Shown piece after piece: positions 20,599 to 28,926 of a stretch of 64,000 nucleotides of DNA. The position numbers and the translations under genes are program-made. The DNA is from Streptomyces sp. NBC_01216 (GTDB lineage: Bacteria; Actinomycetota; Actinomycetes; Streptomycetales; Streptomycetaceae). Within the stretch, counting starts at the first letter, position 1; each line of letters begins with the position of its first letter. The stretch spans positions 2,914,001 through 2,978,000 of the forward strand of contig NZ_CP108677.1 in NCBI RefSeq assembly GCF_035994945.1, read 5' to 3'. The notes under the pieces are model-generated. The model ran no database searches. It was not told the DNA's origin and was given only the letters and a program-made list of their open reading frames with translations.

Positions 20599-21605
20599 CC
20601 CGCGCGGTGGACCACCGCGTCGCACAGCTCCTCCAGGGCCGCCTTGGCATACCCCTCGGGCAGCGGCGCCAGCATCGCCCGCGCCTCCTCGGCGTACCGC
20701 ACGGTGTCCCGGCGTGCCTGCTCCAGGGCGGGGTGGACCCGCAGTCGCCGCAGGGCCTCGGCGTGCCGTACGTCGTCGGTGAGGTCGCTGTCGAGGAGCT
20801 CGACGAGCTCCACGTCCTCGGGGCGCCGGTGCGTGGCTGCGGCGGTCCGCACGTGGAGCACGGGGAGGGTCGGAACGCCCTCCCTGAGGTCGGTGCCGGG
20901 CGTCTTGCCGGACTCGTGGGAGTCGGAGGCGATGTCGAGGACGTCGTCGGCGAGCTGGAAGGCGACGCCGAGCCGCTCGCCGTACTGGGTGAGGATGCCG
21001 ACGATCCGCTCGTCGGCACCGGACATCATCGCGCCGAAACGGCAGGAGACGGCGACGAGCGAGCCGGTCTTGCCGCTGAGGACGTCGAGGTAGTGGTCGA
21101 CGGGGTCGCGGTCGCCCTGCGGACCCGCCGTCTCCAGGATCTGACCGGTGACGAGCCGTTCGAACGCCTCTGCCTGGATGCGTACGGCCTCGGGTCCGAG
21201 GTCCGCCAGGGTGTGCGACGCACGGGCGAAGAGGAAGTCACCCGTGAGGACGGCGATCGAGTTGCCCCAGCGGCTGTTCGCGCTGTCGACACCGCGTCGT
21301 ACGTCCGCCTCGTCCATGACGTCGTCGTGGTAGAGCGTGGCCAGGTGGGTGAGCTCGACGACGACGGCGGAGGGCACGACACCCGGTGCGTAGGGGTCGC
21401 CGAACTGGGCGGCGAGCATGACGAGCAGGGGCCTGAAGCGCTTGCCTCCGGCCAGCACGAGGTGCTGGGCGGCCTCCGTGATGAAGGGAACCTCGCTCTT
21501 GGTGGCGTCGAGGAGACCTGCCTCCACAGCCGCGAGTCCGGTCTGGACATCGGCTTCGAGAGCCTGGTCCCGCACGCTCAGCCCGAACGGCCCGACGACG
21601 GTCAC
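20595..21605 (-). CDS. Polyprenyl diphosphate synthase (trans-isoprenyl chain elongation)
   Basis: 336-aa all-alpha prenyltransferase that condenses isopentenyl diphosphate onto an allylic primer. The first Asp-rich motif is in L-Y-H-D-D-V-M-D-E-A-D-V-R-R-G and the second in Q-L-A-D-D-V-L-D-I. G-G-K-R-F-R-P marks the diphosphate-binding N-terminal segment. GTG at 21605 has AGGAG 8-9 nt upstream and removes a 24-residue extension. It probably makes the side chain of menaquinone, since mqnA, mqnC, menG and a prenyl reductase lie in the same window (inference); chain length cannot be read reliably. Its stop codon overlaps the end of the 166-bp repeat array. Confidence 0.9.
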   Translation of the reverse strand: MTVVGPFGLSVRDQALEADVQTGLAAVEAGLLDATKSEVPFITEAAQHLVLAGGKRFRPLLVMLAAQFGDPYAPGVVPSAVVVELTHLATLYHDDVMDEADVRRGVDSANSRWGNSIAVLTGDFLFARASHTLADLGPEAVRIQAEAFERLVTGQILETAGPQGDRDPVDHYLDVLSGKTGSLVAVSCRFGAMMSGADERIVGILTQYGERLGVAFQLADDVLDIASDSHESGKTPGTDLREGVPTLPVLHVRTAAATHRRPEDVELVELLDSDLTDDVRHAEALRRLRVHPALEQARRDTVRYAEEARAMLAPLPEGYAKAALEELCDAVVHRAG

Positions 21606-21771
21606 GAGGGGGTCTCCTGTCTGCTGAAGCCTGCTGACGATCACGCGGATTGTCGATGTGTCTCCGGATTCGCTCAAGTCAGCGTATCCGGTCGCGTTTC
21701 GATCACCATGGGCGCCTTCCCGCCACCCCCGGTATGTTCGTGATCAGTTCATACGACCAGGAGTAGGCGTT

Positions 21772-21984
21772 TTGTCCCGAACGGCGATCGAGCGTGTGAC
21801 GGGCGGCCACGACCGCCGCCCCGAGACGATCATGCCTGCTTCGGCCGGCCGGGGGAGGCGTCGCCCGCTTCGGGACCGCGGTCCGCGAACCCTCCCCGCC
21901 CCTTCCCGGCGCACGGCCGAGGGCGCCTGGCGTCCCGCCCGCGCCGCCCCCCGCTCCCCGTCCGCCCAGGCAGCCCCGAGGTGA
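21772..21984 (+). CDS. Possible small leader ORF before the CocE-type hydrolase
   Basis: A 70-codon frame starting TTG at 21772 with AGGAG 8 nt upstream. Its TGA overlaps the GTG of the next gene as GTGA. The predicted peptide is Arg/Pro/Ala-rich with no recognised domain. The Shine-Dalgarno and stop-start overlap support translation, but composition alone could produce the frame. The rest of the 375-nt gap 21606-21980 shows only promoter-like AT-richer sequence near 21735-21755. Confidence 0.35.
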   Translation: MSRTAIERVTGGHDRRPETIMPASAGRGRRRPLRDRGPRTLPAPSRRTAEGAWRPARAAPRSPSAQAAPR

Positions 21985-23987
21985 CCGTGCCGAAGATCCG
22001 CACCGAGTTCCCCTACGAGACCGTCCACGAGGACGTCCGGATCCCGCTGCCCGACGGCACGCCGCTGTACGCGCGGGTGTGGCGACCGGTCACCGACGAG
22101 CCGGTACCGGCCCTCCTGGAGTACCTGCCGTACCGGCTGACGGACTGGACCGCGCCCCGGGACCGGCAGCGCCATCCCTGGTACGCCGGGCACGGCTACG
22201 CCTCGGTGCGGGTCGACGTGCGGGGTCACGGGAACAGCGGGGGGCTGCCCGGGGACGCGTACGACCCGGTGGAGCTGGCGGACGGGGTGGCCGTGGTGCA
22301 CTGGCTCGCCGCGCAGGAGTGGTGCACGGGCCGGGTCGGCGTGTTCGGCATCTCCTGGGGCGGCTTCGACGCGCTCCGGATCGCCGCACTCGCGCCCGAG
22401 CCGCTGAAGGCGATCGTGACCGTCTGCGCGACCGACGACCGCTACGACAACGACGTGCACTACCTGGGCGGCTCCGTCCTCGCCGTCGACATGCACGCCT
22501 GGTCCTCGACCATGCTCGCCTTCGCCTGCCGCCCGCCCGACCCCCGGTACGCCGGGCGGGAGTGGCGTGACCTGTGGCTGCGGCGCCTGGAGGCCGTGGA
22601 GCCGCCCGTGCACACGTGGCTGGCCCACCAGACCCGCGACGACTACTGGCGACGGGGCAGCGTCCGTGAGGACTACGGGGCGGTGCGGGCGGCCGTCCTC
22701 GCGGTGGGCGGCTGGCACGACCCGTACCGGGACACCGTGCTGCGGCTGGCCGAGCACCTGCCCCAGGACCGGGTCCGCGGGATCATCGGGCCCTGGTCGC
22801 ACCAGTACCCGGACCGGGGGCTCCCGCCGGGTCCCGCGATCGGATTCCTGCAGGAGACCCTGCGCTGGTGGGACCACCATCTGAAGGGCGCCGAGAACGA
22901 CGTGATGGCCGAGCCCCTGCTGCGGTCCTGGATCAGCGGCGCGCACCCGCCGGCCACGGTCTACGAGGAGCTGCCCGGCCGCTGGGTCGCGGACCCGGCC
23001 TGGCCCTCACCGAACGTCACACCGGTGGTGTACGCCTTCCAGGGCGGACCGGTAGCGGTGGACTCCCCCCAGTACACCGGTCTCGACGCGGGGCGTTTCC
23101 TCCCCCGCGGCGACGCCGCCGATCTCCCGCCCGACCAGCGCGACGAGGACGCCCGCTCCGCCTGCTTCGACTTCCTGGTGCCGCCGGACGGCGGGCCCGT
23201 CGAGATCCTGGGCCGACCGCGGGTGAGTCTGGCGCTGTGCGCCGCCGCGCCGACCGGTCAGGTGATCGCCCGGCTCTGCGACGTGGCGCCGGACGGCTCC
23301 TCGACACTGGTGACCCGGGGCGCGCTGAACCTGTCGGCCCGCTACGGGACCGACCGGGCGGTGGAGTCGCAGATCGGCGAGAGCGAGGACCACGTCGTCG
23401 AACTGCACGGCATCGGCCACGCCTTCGCACCCGGACACCGGGTGCGCCTCGCCGTCTCGTCCGCGTACTGGCCGTGGATCTGGCCCCAGCCGGACGCGGC
23501 GGGCTTCACGCTCGACCCGGCCTCCTCCCATCTGACGCTGCCGGTCCGCCGGCCCACGCGGGACGCGGTCGAGTGGGAGGAGCCGGAGCAGTCCGAGCCG
23601 CTGGGGGTGAGCGTCCCGGCGACGCTGGAGGAACCGCGGCCGGAGCGGCTGGTGGTGCGGGACGTGGCGAAGGGCGAGTGGCGGCTGGAGGTCGGTCCGC
23701 CGCACGGTGGGACCCGGGTCTGTCCGGACGGTCTGGAGCTGACCGAGGAGGCCCTGGAGACGTACACGATCGTCGAGGGCGACCCCCTGTCGGCCCGCAC
23801 CCGCACCGACCGGTCGATCCGGCTGCACCGGCCGGAGGAGGGGTGGGACGTCACGGTCGAGACGCGGTCGGAGATCACCTGCGACGCGGACGCCTTCCTG
23901 ACGGCGGACGAGGTGGTGTGCCGGGAAGGCGGGGAAGTCCTTTTCCACCGGACCTGGCAGGAGCGAATTCCCCGTACGTCGGGATGA
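21981..23987 (+). CDS. CocE/NonD-type alpha/beta hydrolase (X-Pro dipeptidyl-peptidase-like)
   Basis: 668-aa hydrolase in the family of cocaine esterase and PepX-like peptidases. The alpha/beta-hydrolase core has the nucleophile elbow G-I-S-W-G-G (about residue 124), the acid in G-G-W-H-D-P-Y and the catalytic His in G-P-W-S-H-Q-Y. The C-terminal jelly-roll region follows (R-P-R-V-S-L-A-L, R-L-C-D-V-A-P-D-G, G-H-R-V-R-L-A-V-S-S). No signal peptide, so cytosolic. GTG 21981 or GTG 21987 could be the start. It ends at the strong hairpin 24006-24045. The substrate is not predictable. Confidence 0.88.
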   Translation: MTVPKIRTEFPYETVHEDVRIPLPDGTPLYARVWRPVTDEPVPALLEYLPYRLTDWTAPRDRQRHPWYAGHGYASVRVDVRGHGNSGGLPGDAYDPVELADGVAVVHWLAAQEWCTGRVGVFGISWGGFDALRIAALAPEPLKAIVTVCATDDRYDNDVHYLGGSVLAVDMHAWSSTMLAFACRPPDPRYAGREWRDLWLRRLEAVEPPVHTWLAHQTRDDYWRRGSVREDYGAVRAAVLAVGGWHDPYRDTVLRLAEHLPQDRVRGIIGPWSHQYPDRGLPPGPAIGFLQETLRWWDHHLKGAENDVMAEPLLRSWISGAHPPATVYEELPGRWVADPAWPSPNVTPVVYAFQGGPVAVDSPQYTGLDAGRFLPRGDAADLPPDQRDEDARSACFDFLVPPDGGPVEILGRPRVSLALCAAAPTGQVIARLCDVAPDGSSTLVTRGALNLSARYGTDRAVESQIGESEDHVVELHGIGHAFAPGHRVRLAVSSAYWPWIWPQPDAAGFTLDPASSHLTLPVRRPTRDAVEWEEPEQSEPLGVSVPATLEEPRPERLVVRDVAKGEWRLEVGPPHGGTRVCPDGLELTEEALETYTIVEGDPLSARTRTDRSIRLHRPEEGWDVTVETRSEITCDADAFLTADEVVCREGGEVLFHRTWQERIPRTSG

Positions 23988-24005
23988 ATTCCGCTTCCAC
24001 GCGGA

Positions 24006-24045
24006 GAATGCGGCCCGCACTCCTCCCGGAATGCGGGCCGCATTC
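24006..24045. terminator. Strong bidirectional hairpin terminator
   Basis: Perfect 14-bp stem, GAATGCGGCCCGCA with its exact complement, and a 12-nt loop, between convergent stop codons at 23987 and 24070. Confidence 0.75.
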
Positions 24046-24069
24046 GCCCGCGGTCTCGTGCCGTGGTGA

Positions 24070-25380
24070 CTACGCCCGCGAATCGGCCTTGCGGCGGCGG
24101 ACGACGAACATCGCGCCGGCGCCGAGCACGACGGCCGCGCCACCCGCGAGGGCGATCTGCGGCACGGCGTCACCGGAGCCGGTCTTCGCCAGCGAACCGG
24201 TGGTGCCGGTGGTGCCGGTGGTGCCGGTCGTGGTCACCGGGGTGCTGGACGTGCCGCCCTGGCCGGTGGTGCCGGTGTTGCCGCCGGAGGAGTCCGGGAG
24301 GGGCTTCTTCGACTTGGCGGCGATGTCGAACTCGAGGACGGACTCCTGGGACAGGCCGCAGGAGCCGTCCTCGCCGTCGTAGCCGCTGACGGCGAACATG
24401 AGGCCGCGACCGGCCGGCGACGTGGCGTCGACGGTCAGCTTCAGCTTGATGTCGGCGCGGGCGCCGGGGTTCAGACGGCCGAGGTCGATGCCCTCCTCCT
24501 CGTCGACCGAACGCCACTTCGGACTGGCGGCCGAGGACCACTTCAGGTCCAGGTACCGGTCCAGGTCCTTGAAGGTGTCGGCGTTGAACCCGGTGACGAA
24601 GGCGTAGGCGCCGGCCTGGTCCAGCACCTTGCCGGTGCCGTTGGTGATCTTCAGGCTGTAGTCGGCGGTGGTGCCGGCGACGACCTTCTTCGGACCGGTG
24701 AGGACGGTCACGAACGTGGACTCGTCGACGCACTCCTCGCCGCCTTCCTCGGCCTCCTCCTCGGCGTCGGCGAGGGCCTTCTTGGCGGCGTCGAGGGCCG
24801 TGCCGGCCTCCGTCTTGGCCTTCTGGGCCTTGGACAGTTCGCGGACGCCGTCGACCCGGGCGTCCTCCACGGCCGTGCGGGCCTTCGCCGCGTCCGCGTC
24901 GGCCGTCGCCTTGGTGGCGGCGGCGGTCTCGGCCGCCTTCTTGGCCTCGTCGAGGATCTTCTCGGCGGCGGCCTTCTCCTCGTCGGTGGTGGCGGCGTCC
25001 ACCTTGGCCTGGGCGTCGAGGACGGCCTGGTCGGCCGTCTTCTTGTCGGTGTCGGCCTTCTCGGCCGCCGCCTTGGCCTCGGTGTAGGCGACGGCGAGCG
25101 GGTGCGTCCCGCCGTTCTCCAGGGACTTCAGGAGCGCGTCGAGGGTCTTCTGGGCCTCGGCCTCGGCGACCACGGCGGCGTCGTACGCCTTCTGCGCCGC
25201 GGTGACCTCGAGCCTCAGCTGCTCGATGGTCTTCTTCTTGTTCTGCGTCTGGTTCTGCGTCTGGTTCCGCGTCTGTTCGGCCGGCTTGGTGTCGGCGAAC
25301 GCGGGCGCGGCGGAAAGGAGAACCACCGGCGTGGTCACAGCTGCCGCCACGGTGGTGGCGAGAATGCGACGGATGTTCAA
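24070..25380 (-). CDS. Sortase-anchored (LAxTG) coiled-coil surface protein
   Basis: 436-aa cell-wall protein. A signal peptide ends near A-P-A-F-A-D (residue 30). A short N-Q-T-Q repeat is followed by a long Ala/Lys/Glu coiled coil (about 50-215) that could span the wall. A globular beta domain follows (about 220-355) with two Cys that could pair. Then comes a Thr/Gly repeat stalk (T-T-G units) and the sorting signal L-A-K-T-G, a hydrophobic helix and a basic tail R-R-R-K. L-A-x-T-G is the motif used by actinobacterial class E sortases. The start is TTG 25380 with AAGGG upstream. The binding partner is unknown. Confidence 0.88.
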   Translation of the reverse strand: MNIRRILATTVAAAVTTPVVLLSAAPAFADTKPAEQTRNQTQNQTQNKKKTIEQLRLEVTAAQKAYDAAVVAEAEAQKTLDALLKSLENGGTHPLAVAYTEAKAAAEKADTDKKTADQAVLDAQAKVDAATTDEEKAAAEKILDEAKKAAETAAATKATADADAAKARTAVEDARVDGVRELSKAQKAKTEAGTALDAAKKALADAEEEAEEGGEECVDESTFVTVLTGPKKVVAGTTADYSLKITNGTGKVLDQAGAYAFVTGFNADTFKDLDRYLDLKWSSAASPKWRSVDEEEGIDLGRLNPGARADIKLKLTVDATSPAGRGLMFAVSGYDGEDGSCGLSQESVLEFDIAAKSKKPLPDSSGGNTGTTGQGGTSSTPVTTTGTTGTTGTTGSLAKTGSGDAVPQIALAGGAAVVLGAGAMFVVRRRKADSRA

Positions 25381-25667
25381 GTCGGACCCTTTTTCTGGTC
25401 TGGGAAAGAAGGGAAGGAGGTGAGGTCGCGCCTGCGGAGGACTACACGCGACACGACATGAAGAGGATCGTATGACCTGAATGCGCGTGCGACGGAAGGA
25501 AATTCGAGGCCGCCGACACGCACAGCCGCCTCACAGGACGCGTAAACCACCTGAACGCGGACAGTTGTGCACGGAGGCCCCGGATTTTGTGTGACCCATG
25601 TCATCCGCGCCGCGCCGCCCGCCCCGTAACGTGTCCCCCACACCCGTGGAAAGCGAGGCAAGCACCG

Positions 25668-26903
25668 ATGCCCGAGCAGTCCCCGCTCGACCTGCCCGAA
25701 GGCGATCCCTTCGGCCCGCACAACCTGCCGTACGGCGTCTTCACGACCGCGGACGAGCCCAGCCGGCGGAGGGTCGGCGTCCGCATCGGCGGGCATGTCC
25801 TCGACGCGGGGGCGGCGGCGCACGCGCTCGGCTCCCCCTACGCGGCGCTGCTCGACCGCCCCAGCCTCAACCCACTGCTCGCCGCCGGGCGCACCGCCTG
25901 GCGCGACGTGCGCCGGGCGCTGACCGCCTGGGTGACCGTACCCGCCCACCGGGCGGACATAGAGCCGCTGCTGCACCCGCTGGACGCCGTCACGACGCAC
26001 CTGCCGTACGAGGTCGCGGACTACGTCGACTTCTACGCGAGCGAGCACCACGCCACCAACGTCGGCCACATCTTCCGGCCCGACGGCGCTCCGCTCACCC
26101 CGAACTGGAAGCACCTGCCGATCGGGTACCACGGGCGCGCGGGCACCGTCGTGGTCTCCGGCACCGACGTCGTGCGCCCCTCGGGCCAGCGCAAGGCCCC
26201 CACCGACCCGGCCCCGGTCTTCGGCCCGTCGGTCAAGCTGGACATCGAGGCGGAGGTCGGCTTCCTCGTCGGCACCCCCTCCGCGCAGGGCGCGCCCGTC
26301 CCGCTCGGGGACTTCCGCGAGCACGTCTTCGGGCTGACCCTGCTCAACGACTGGTCGGCGCGGGACGTCCAGGCATGGGAGTACGTGCCGCTGGGGCCGT
26401 TCCTCGGCAAGTCCTTCAGCACGTCGGTGTCGGCCTGGGTGACGCCCCTGGAGGCGCTGGACGCGGCCCGGGTCGCTCCGCCGGCGCGCGACGCCGCGCT
26501 GCTGCCGTACCTGGACGACTCGGCCGACGAGGAGCCCGGCGGCTTCGATCTGCGGATCACGGTGCGGATCAACGGCGAGGTGGTCTCCGAACCGCCGTTC
26601 TCGACGATGTACTGGACGGCCGCCCAGCAGCTCGCCCACATGACGGTGAACGGTGCCTCGCTGCGGACCGGCGACCTCTACGGCTCCGGCACGGTCTCGG
26701 GCCCCGAGGTGCACCAGCGCGGCTCGCTGCTCGAACTGACCTGGAACGGCCGGGACGCGCTCGAACTGCCCACCGGCAAGAGGACGTTCCTGGAGGACGG
26801 CGACGAGGTCACTCTGACCGCCTGGGCGCCGGGTCCGGACGGCACCCAGGTCGGTCTGGGCGAGGTGACGGGCCGGATCGTTCCGGCACCCCCCGCGTCC
26901 TGA
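25668..26903 (+). CDS. Fumarylacetoacetase
   Basis: 411-aa enzyme of tyrosine/phenylalanine breakdown that cleaves 4-fumarylacetoacetate to fumarate and acetoacetate. The signature Y-V-D-F-Y-A-S-E-H-H-A-T-N-V-G (about residue 124) carries the metal Asp and catalytic His. E-A-E-V-G-F-L-V-G, N-D-W-S-A-R-D-V-Q and W-E-Y-V-P-L-G-P-F match the family. ATG at 25668 has GAGG 9 nt upstream. It is convergent with a secreted aromatic-ring dioxygenase, 22 nt away, and both act on aromatic catabolites. Confidence 0.93.
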   Translation: MPEQSPLDLPEGDPFGPHNLPYGVFTTADEPSRRRVGVRIGGHVLDAGAAAHALGSPYAALLDRPSLNPLLAAGRTAWRDVRRALTAWVTVPAHRADIEPLLHPLDAVTTHLPYEVADYVDFYASEHHATNVGHIFRPDGAPLTPNWKHLPIGYHGRAGTVVVSGTDVVRPSGQRKAPTDPAPVFGPSVKLDIEAEVGFLVGTPSAQGAPVPLGDFREHVFGLTLLNDWSARDVQAWEYVPLGPFLGKSFSTSVSAWVTPLEALDAARVAPPARDAALLPYLDDSADEEPGGFDLRITVRINGEVVSEPPFSTMYWTAAQQLAHMTVNGASLRTGDLYGSGTVSGPEVHQRGSLLELTWNGRDALELPTGKRTFLEDGDEVTLTAWAPGPDGTQVGLGEVTGRIVPAPPAS

Positions 26904-26925
26904 CCCCCGCCCGGGAGGGGGAGCC

Positions 26926-27747
26926 CTACGCGGCCCGCCAGAGCGCGGGTACCGAGGGGGGCTCCCAGCCCGGCTGGGCCACGTGGCCCTGGAGGCAGGC
27001 GTATCCCCGTCCCGCGTGGCTCACGCGGTCACCCGTCCGGTAGGCCGTGCCGGCGGCCCAGGTACCGGCGGGCGGCGGGGTGGTGGGGGTGGCGGTCGGT
27101 GTGGGGCCGGGGTCCTGCGGGATGTCCAGCACGACGTCGTAGGCCGCCTGCTTCGCTCCGCCCTCCTCGCGTACGGTCATCAGCAGCCGCGGGTCGAAGA
27201 TGCCGTCGGTGTTGTTGCGCGGTTCGCCCGGGAAGTAGAGCTGTGTGGTGAGCACGGGCCGGCCGGGCGCCTGCACCTTGACGTGGATGTGGCGGGTGCG
27301 GCCGGGATAGAGCCCCGGGACGATGGTGGTGAGGGCGAACGCGCCGGTGGAGTCGGTGAACTGGTGGCCGCGGAAGCGGAAGCCGGTGTTGTCGTACGCG
27401 CCGTTGACGTCGGCCTGCCAGAAGTCCATCAGCACGCCGGCGACCGGCCGGCACGCCAGCCCGAAGACGTAGCCGCTGACCGTCAGGCGCGTGCCGGGCG
27501 TGCCGGGCTCCAGCAAGGACGTGCGCAACGGCGAGCCGGGCGTGAAGTAGGGCCCCTCGGTCTGCGGCGGGGTGGGGTCGTCGCCGTCGTCGCACGTGGG
27601 CGTGAGGGCGGGTGTGCCCCCGTCCGCCAGGGTGCGTGCCAGCGCCGGTACGCCCATCAGGGCCATGGGCGCCGCCATACCGGCCGCGAGCGCGGCGCGC
27701 AGAACCGTCTTGCGGCTGGGGTGTGCCGAGCTGATCTCGCCGTCCAT
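26926..27747 (-). CDS. Secreted intradiol dioxygenase with C-terminal carbohydrate-binding module
   Basis: 273-aa extracellular enzyme. A signal sequence (residues 1-37) begins S-R-K-T-V-L-R and may use the Tat route. The intradiol domain (about 50-205) has Q-T-E-G-P-Y-F, D-F-W-Q-A-D and the iron-ligand block G-L-Y-P-G-R-T-R-H-I-H, giving Tyr, His and His. A Pro/Thr linker leads to a CBM5/12-type module (A-Y-R-T-G-D-R-V-S-H and G-W-E-P-P at the end). A secreted dioxygenase fused to such a module is known from cellulolytic Streptomyces and acts on catechol-type lignin products. ATG at 27747 has AAGGAG 5 nt upstream. Confidence 0.9.
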   Translation of the reverse strand: MDGEISSAHPSRKTVLRAALAAGMAAPMALMGVPALARTLADGGTPALTPTCDDGDDPTPPQTEGPYFTPGSPLRTSLLEPGTPGTRLTVSGYVFGLACRPVAGVLMDFWQADVNGAYDNTGFRFRGHQFTDSTGAFALTTIVPGLYPGRTRHIHVKVQAPGRPVLTTQLYFPGEPRNNTDGIFDPRLLMTVREEGGAKQAAYDVVLDIPQDPGPTPTATPTTPPPAGTWAAGTAYRTGDRVSHAGRGYACLQGHVAQPGWEPPSVPALWRAA

Positions 27748-27786
27748 GCCTGCTCCTTGTGGGGGGCTGCGGGGTCGGCCACGAAC

Positions 27787-28716
27787 CTACGCAGCCCCGC
27801 GCGGCCCTTCGATGGACCGGGCGCGGGCGTCATGGTGTTTTCGGAAGTCCCCCGGGGTGGTGCCGGTCTCCCTGCGGAAGAAGCGGCAGAAGTAGGCGGG
27901 GTCACCGAATCCGGCCCTTGCGGCCACCTGATGAACCGACAGTTCCGTTCGGGCCAGCAGCCTTTGCGCCTCGGCCACGCGGGCCTCACGGAGCAGGGGA
28001 CCGGGGGTACGGCCGGTGGCGGTGCGCACGGCCTCGGTGAGGTAGCCGGTGGTGACGCCCAGACGTCCGGCACACTCCCGTACGCTCCACGCCCCCGGTC
28101 CGGGCGGGGCGATCAGCCGCGCGAACCGCTCGGCGAGGGCCGCGGGGCGGCCGGGGGCGGAAGCCGGGACATCGGCGCCGGCCAGCCGTCCGGCGCGGAT
28201 CAACAGGACGTGCAGCAGGGAGCGCAGGACGGTCTCGTGGCCGGGAGGCCGTCTGCGGTACTCCTCGCCCAGTTCCGCCATCAGCGCGCCGACCGTGGCG
28301 TGCGCCGCCCCGTCGAGGGTCGTCGCGGACCGGTCCGCCAGCCGACGCAGGATCTCCCGGTCGCCGGGGTGGTCGAGGAGGAATTCCTCGGTGAACAGCG
28401 CGACGGCGCCGTCCAGGCCGTCGGCGTCCTCCCAGTGGTGGATCCGGCCGGGGAGGATCACCTCCAGCTGGGGCGGGCGCAGCCGTCGGTGCGCGAGGTC
28501 GACGACGTGCGCGCCGGTGCCGGCGGTGACGTGGACGATCTCGTAGAAGGTGTGACGGTGGGGGAAGTCGGCGCGGGACAGCGGGCCGATGGTGTCGAAG
28601 GTGCCGGCGGCGAACGGCACGGCGTCCGGCAGGCTCAGTTCGAGGCGATGGAGCGGTGGCTCCCCCTCACGCGGTGTGAGACAGGGCGCTCCGGGTGACA
28701 CGGTGGTGCCGCGCAT
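27787..28716 (-). CDS. AraC-family regulator with cupin sensor domain
   Basis: 309-aa regulator. The N-terminal cupin half (about 15-130) contains F-P-H-R-H-T-F-Y-E-I-V-H-V, a typical effector-pocket strand. The C-terminal double helix-turn-helix (about 205-300) has L-G-V-T-T-G-Y-L-T-E-A-V and A-G-F-G-D-P-A-Y-F-C-R-F-F-R-R-E-T-G-T-T-P. ATG at 28716 has AGGGAG about 9 nt upstream. It lies 39 nt upstream of the secreted dioxygenase on the same strand, so it may share a transcript with it and control it (inference). Confidence 0.9.
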   Translation of the reverse strand: MRGTTVSPGAPCLTPREGEPPLHRLELSLPDAVPFAAGTFDTIGPLSRADFPHRHTFYEIVHVTAGTGAHVVDLAHRRLRPPQLEVILPGRIHHWEDADGLDGAVALFTEEFLLDHPGDREILRRLADRSATTLDGAAHATVGALMAELGEEYRRRPPGHETVLRSLLHVLLIRAGRLAGADVPASAPGRPAALAERFARLIAPPGPGAWSVRECAGRLGVTTGYLTEAVRTATGRTPGPLLREARVAEAQRLLARTELSVHQVAARAGFGDPAYFCRFFRRETGTTPGDFRKHHDARARSIEGPRGAA

Positions 28717-28825
28717 CGTGCGTCTCCCTCGGCTCGGGACTACAGGTCCAGACCGGTCGGTGGTGCCGCCCACCCTGACACGGACCGGCCGGACCGGGCC
28801 ACCGTGCGGGCGGCGCGCGGGCGGC

Positions 28826-28916
28826 TCAGAGCCTGTCGGGTTTCGGCCATGCGTCAGGGCCCGGTACCCGCCGACGCGGGTACCGGGCCCTGGGGGTCCC
28901 GCCGGGTGGCCTTCGG
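28826..28916. repeat. REP-like repeat, locus D (split around a terminator)
   Basis: TCAGAGCCTGTCGGG at 28826-28840 matches the family's left arm; GGGTGGCCTTCG at 28905-28916 matches the start of the 166-bp unit. The nuo terminator hairpin lies between them, as if it had been inserted in or arose within the element. Confidence 0.45.
28855..28892. terminator. Perfect 17-bp hairpin after the nuo operon
   Basis: CAGGGCCCGGTACCCGC and its exact complement, with a CGAC loop, 35 nt beyond the nuoN stop. It probably ends the 16-kb nuo transcript. Confidence 0.8.
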
Positions 28917-28926
28917 CCGGCCGGAA

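Noticed and set aside
24180..24235. Short tandem repeats that could look like a CRISPR or VNTR
   Set aside because: They are Thr/Gly codon repeats in the stalk of the LAxTG protein. No spacer-repeat structure occurs anywhere in the window.
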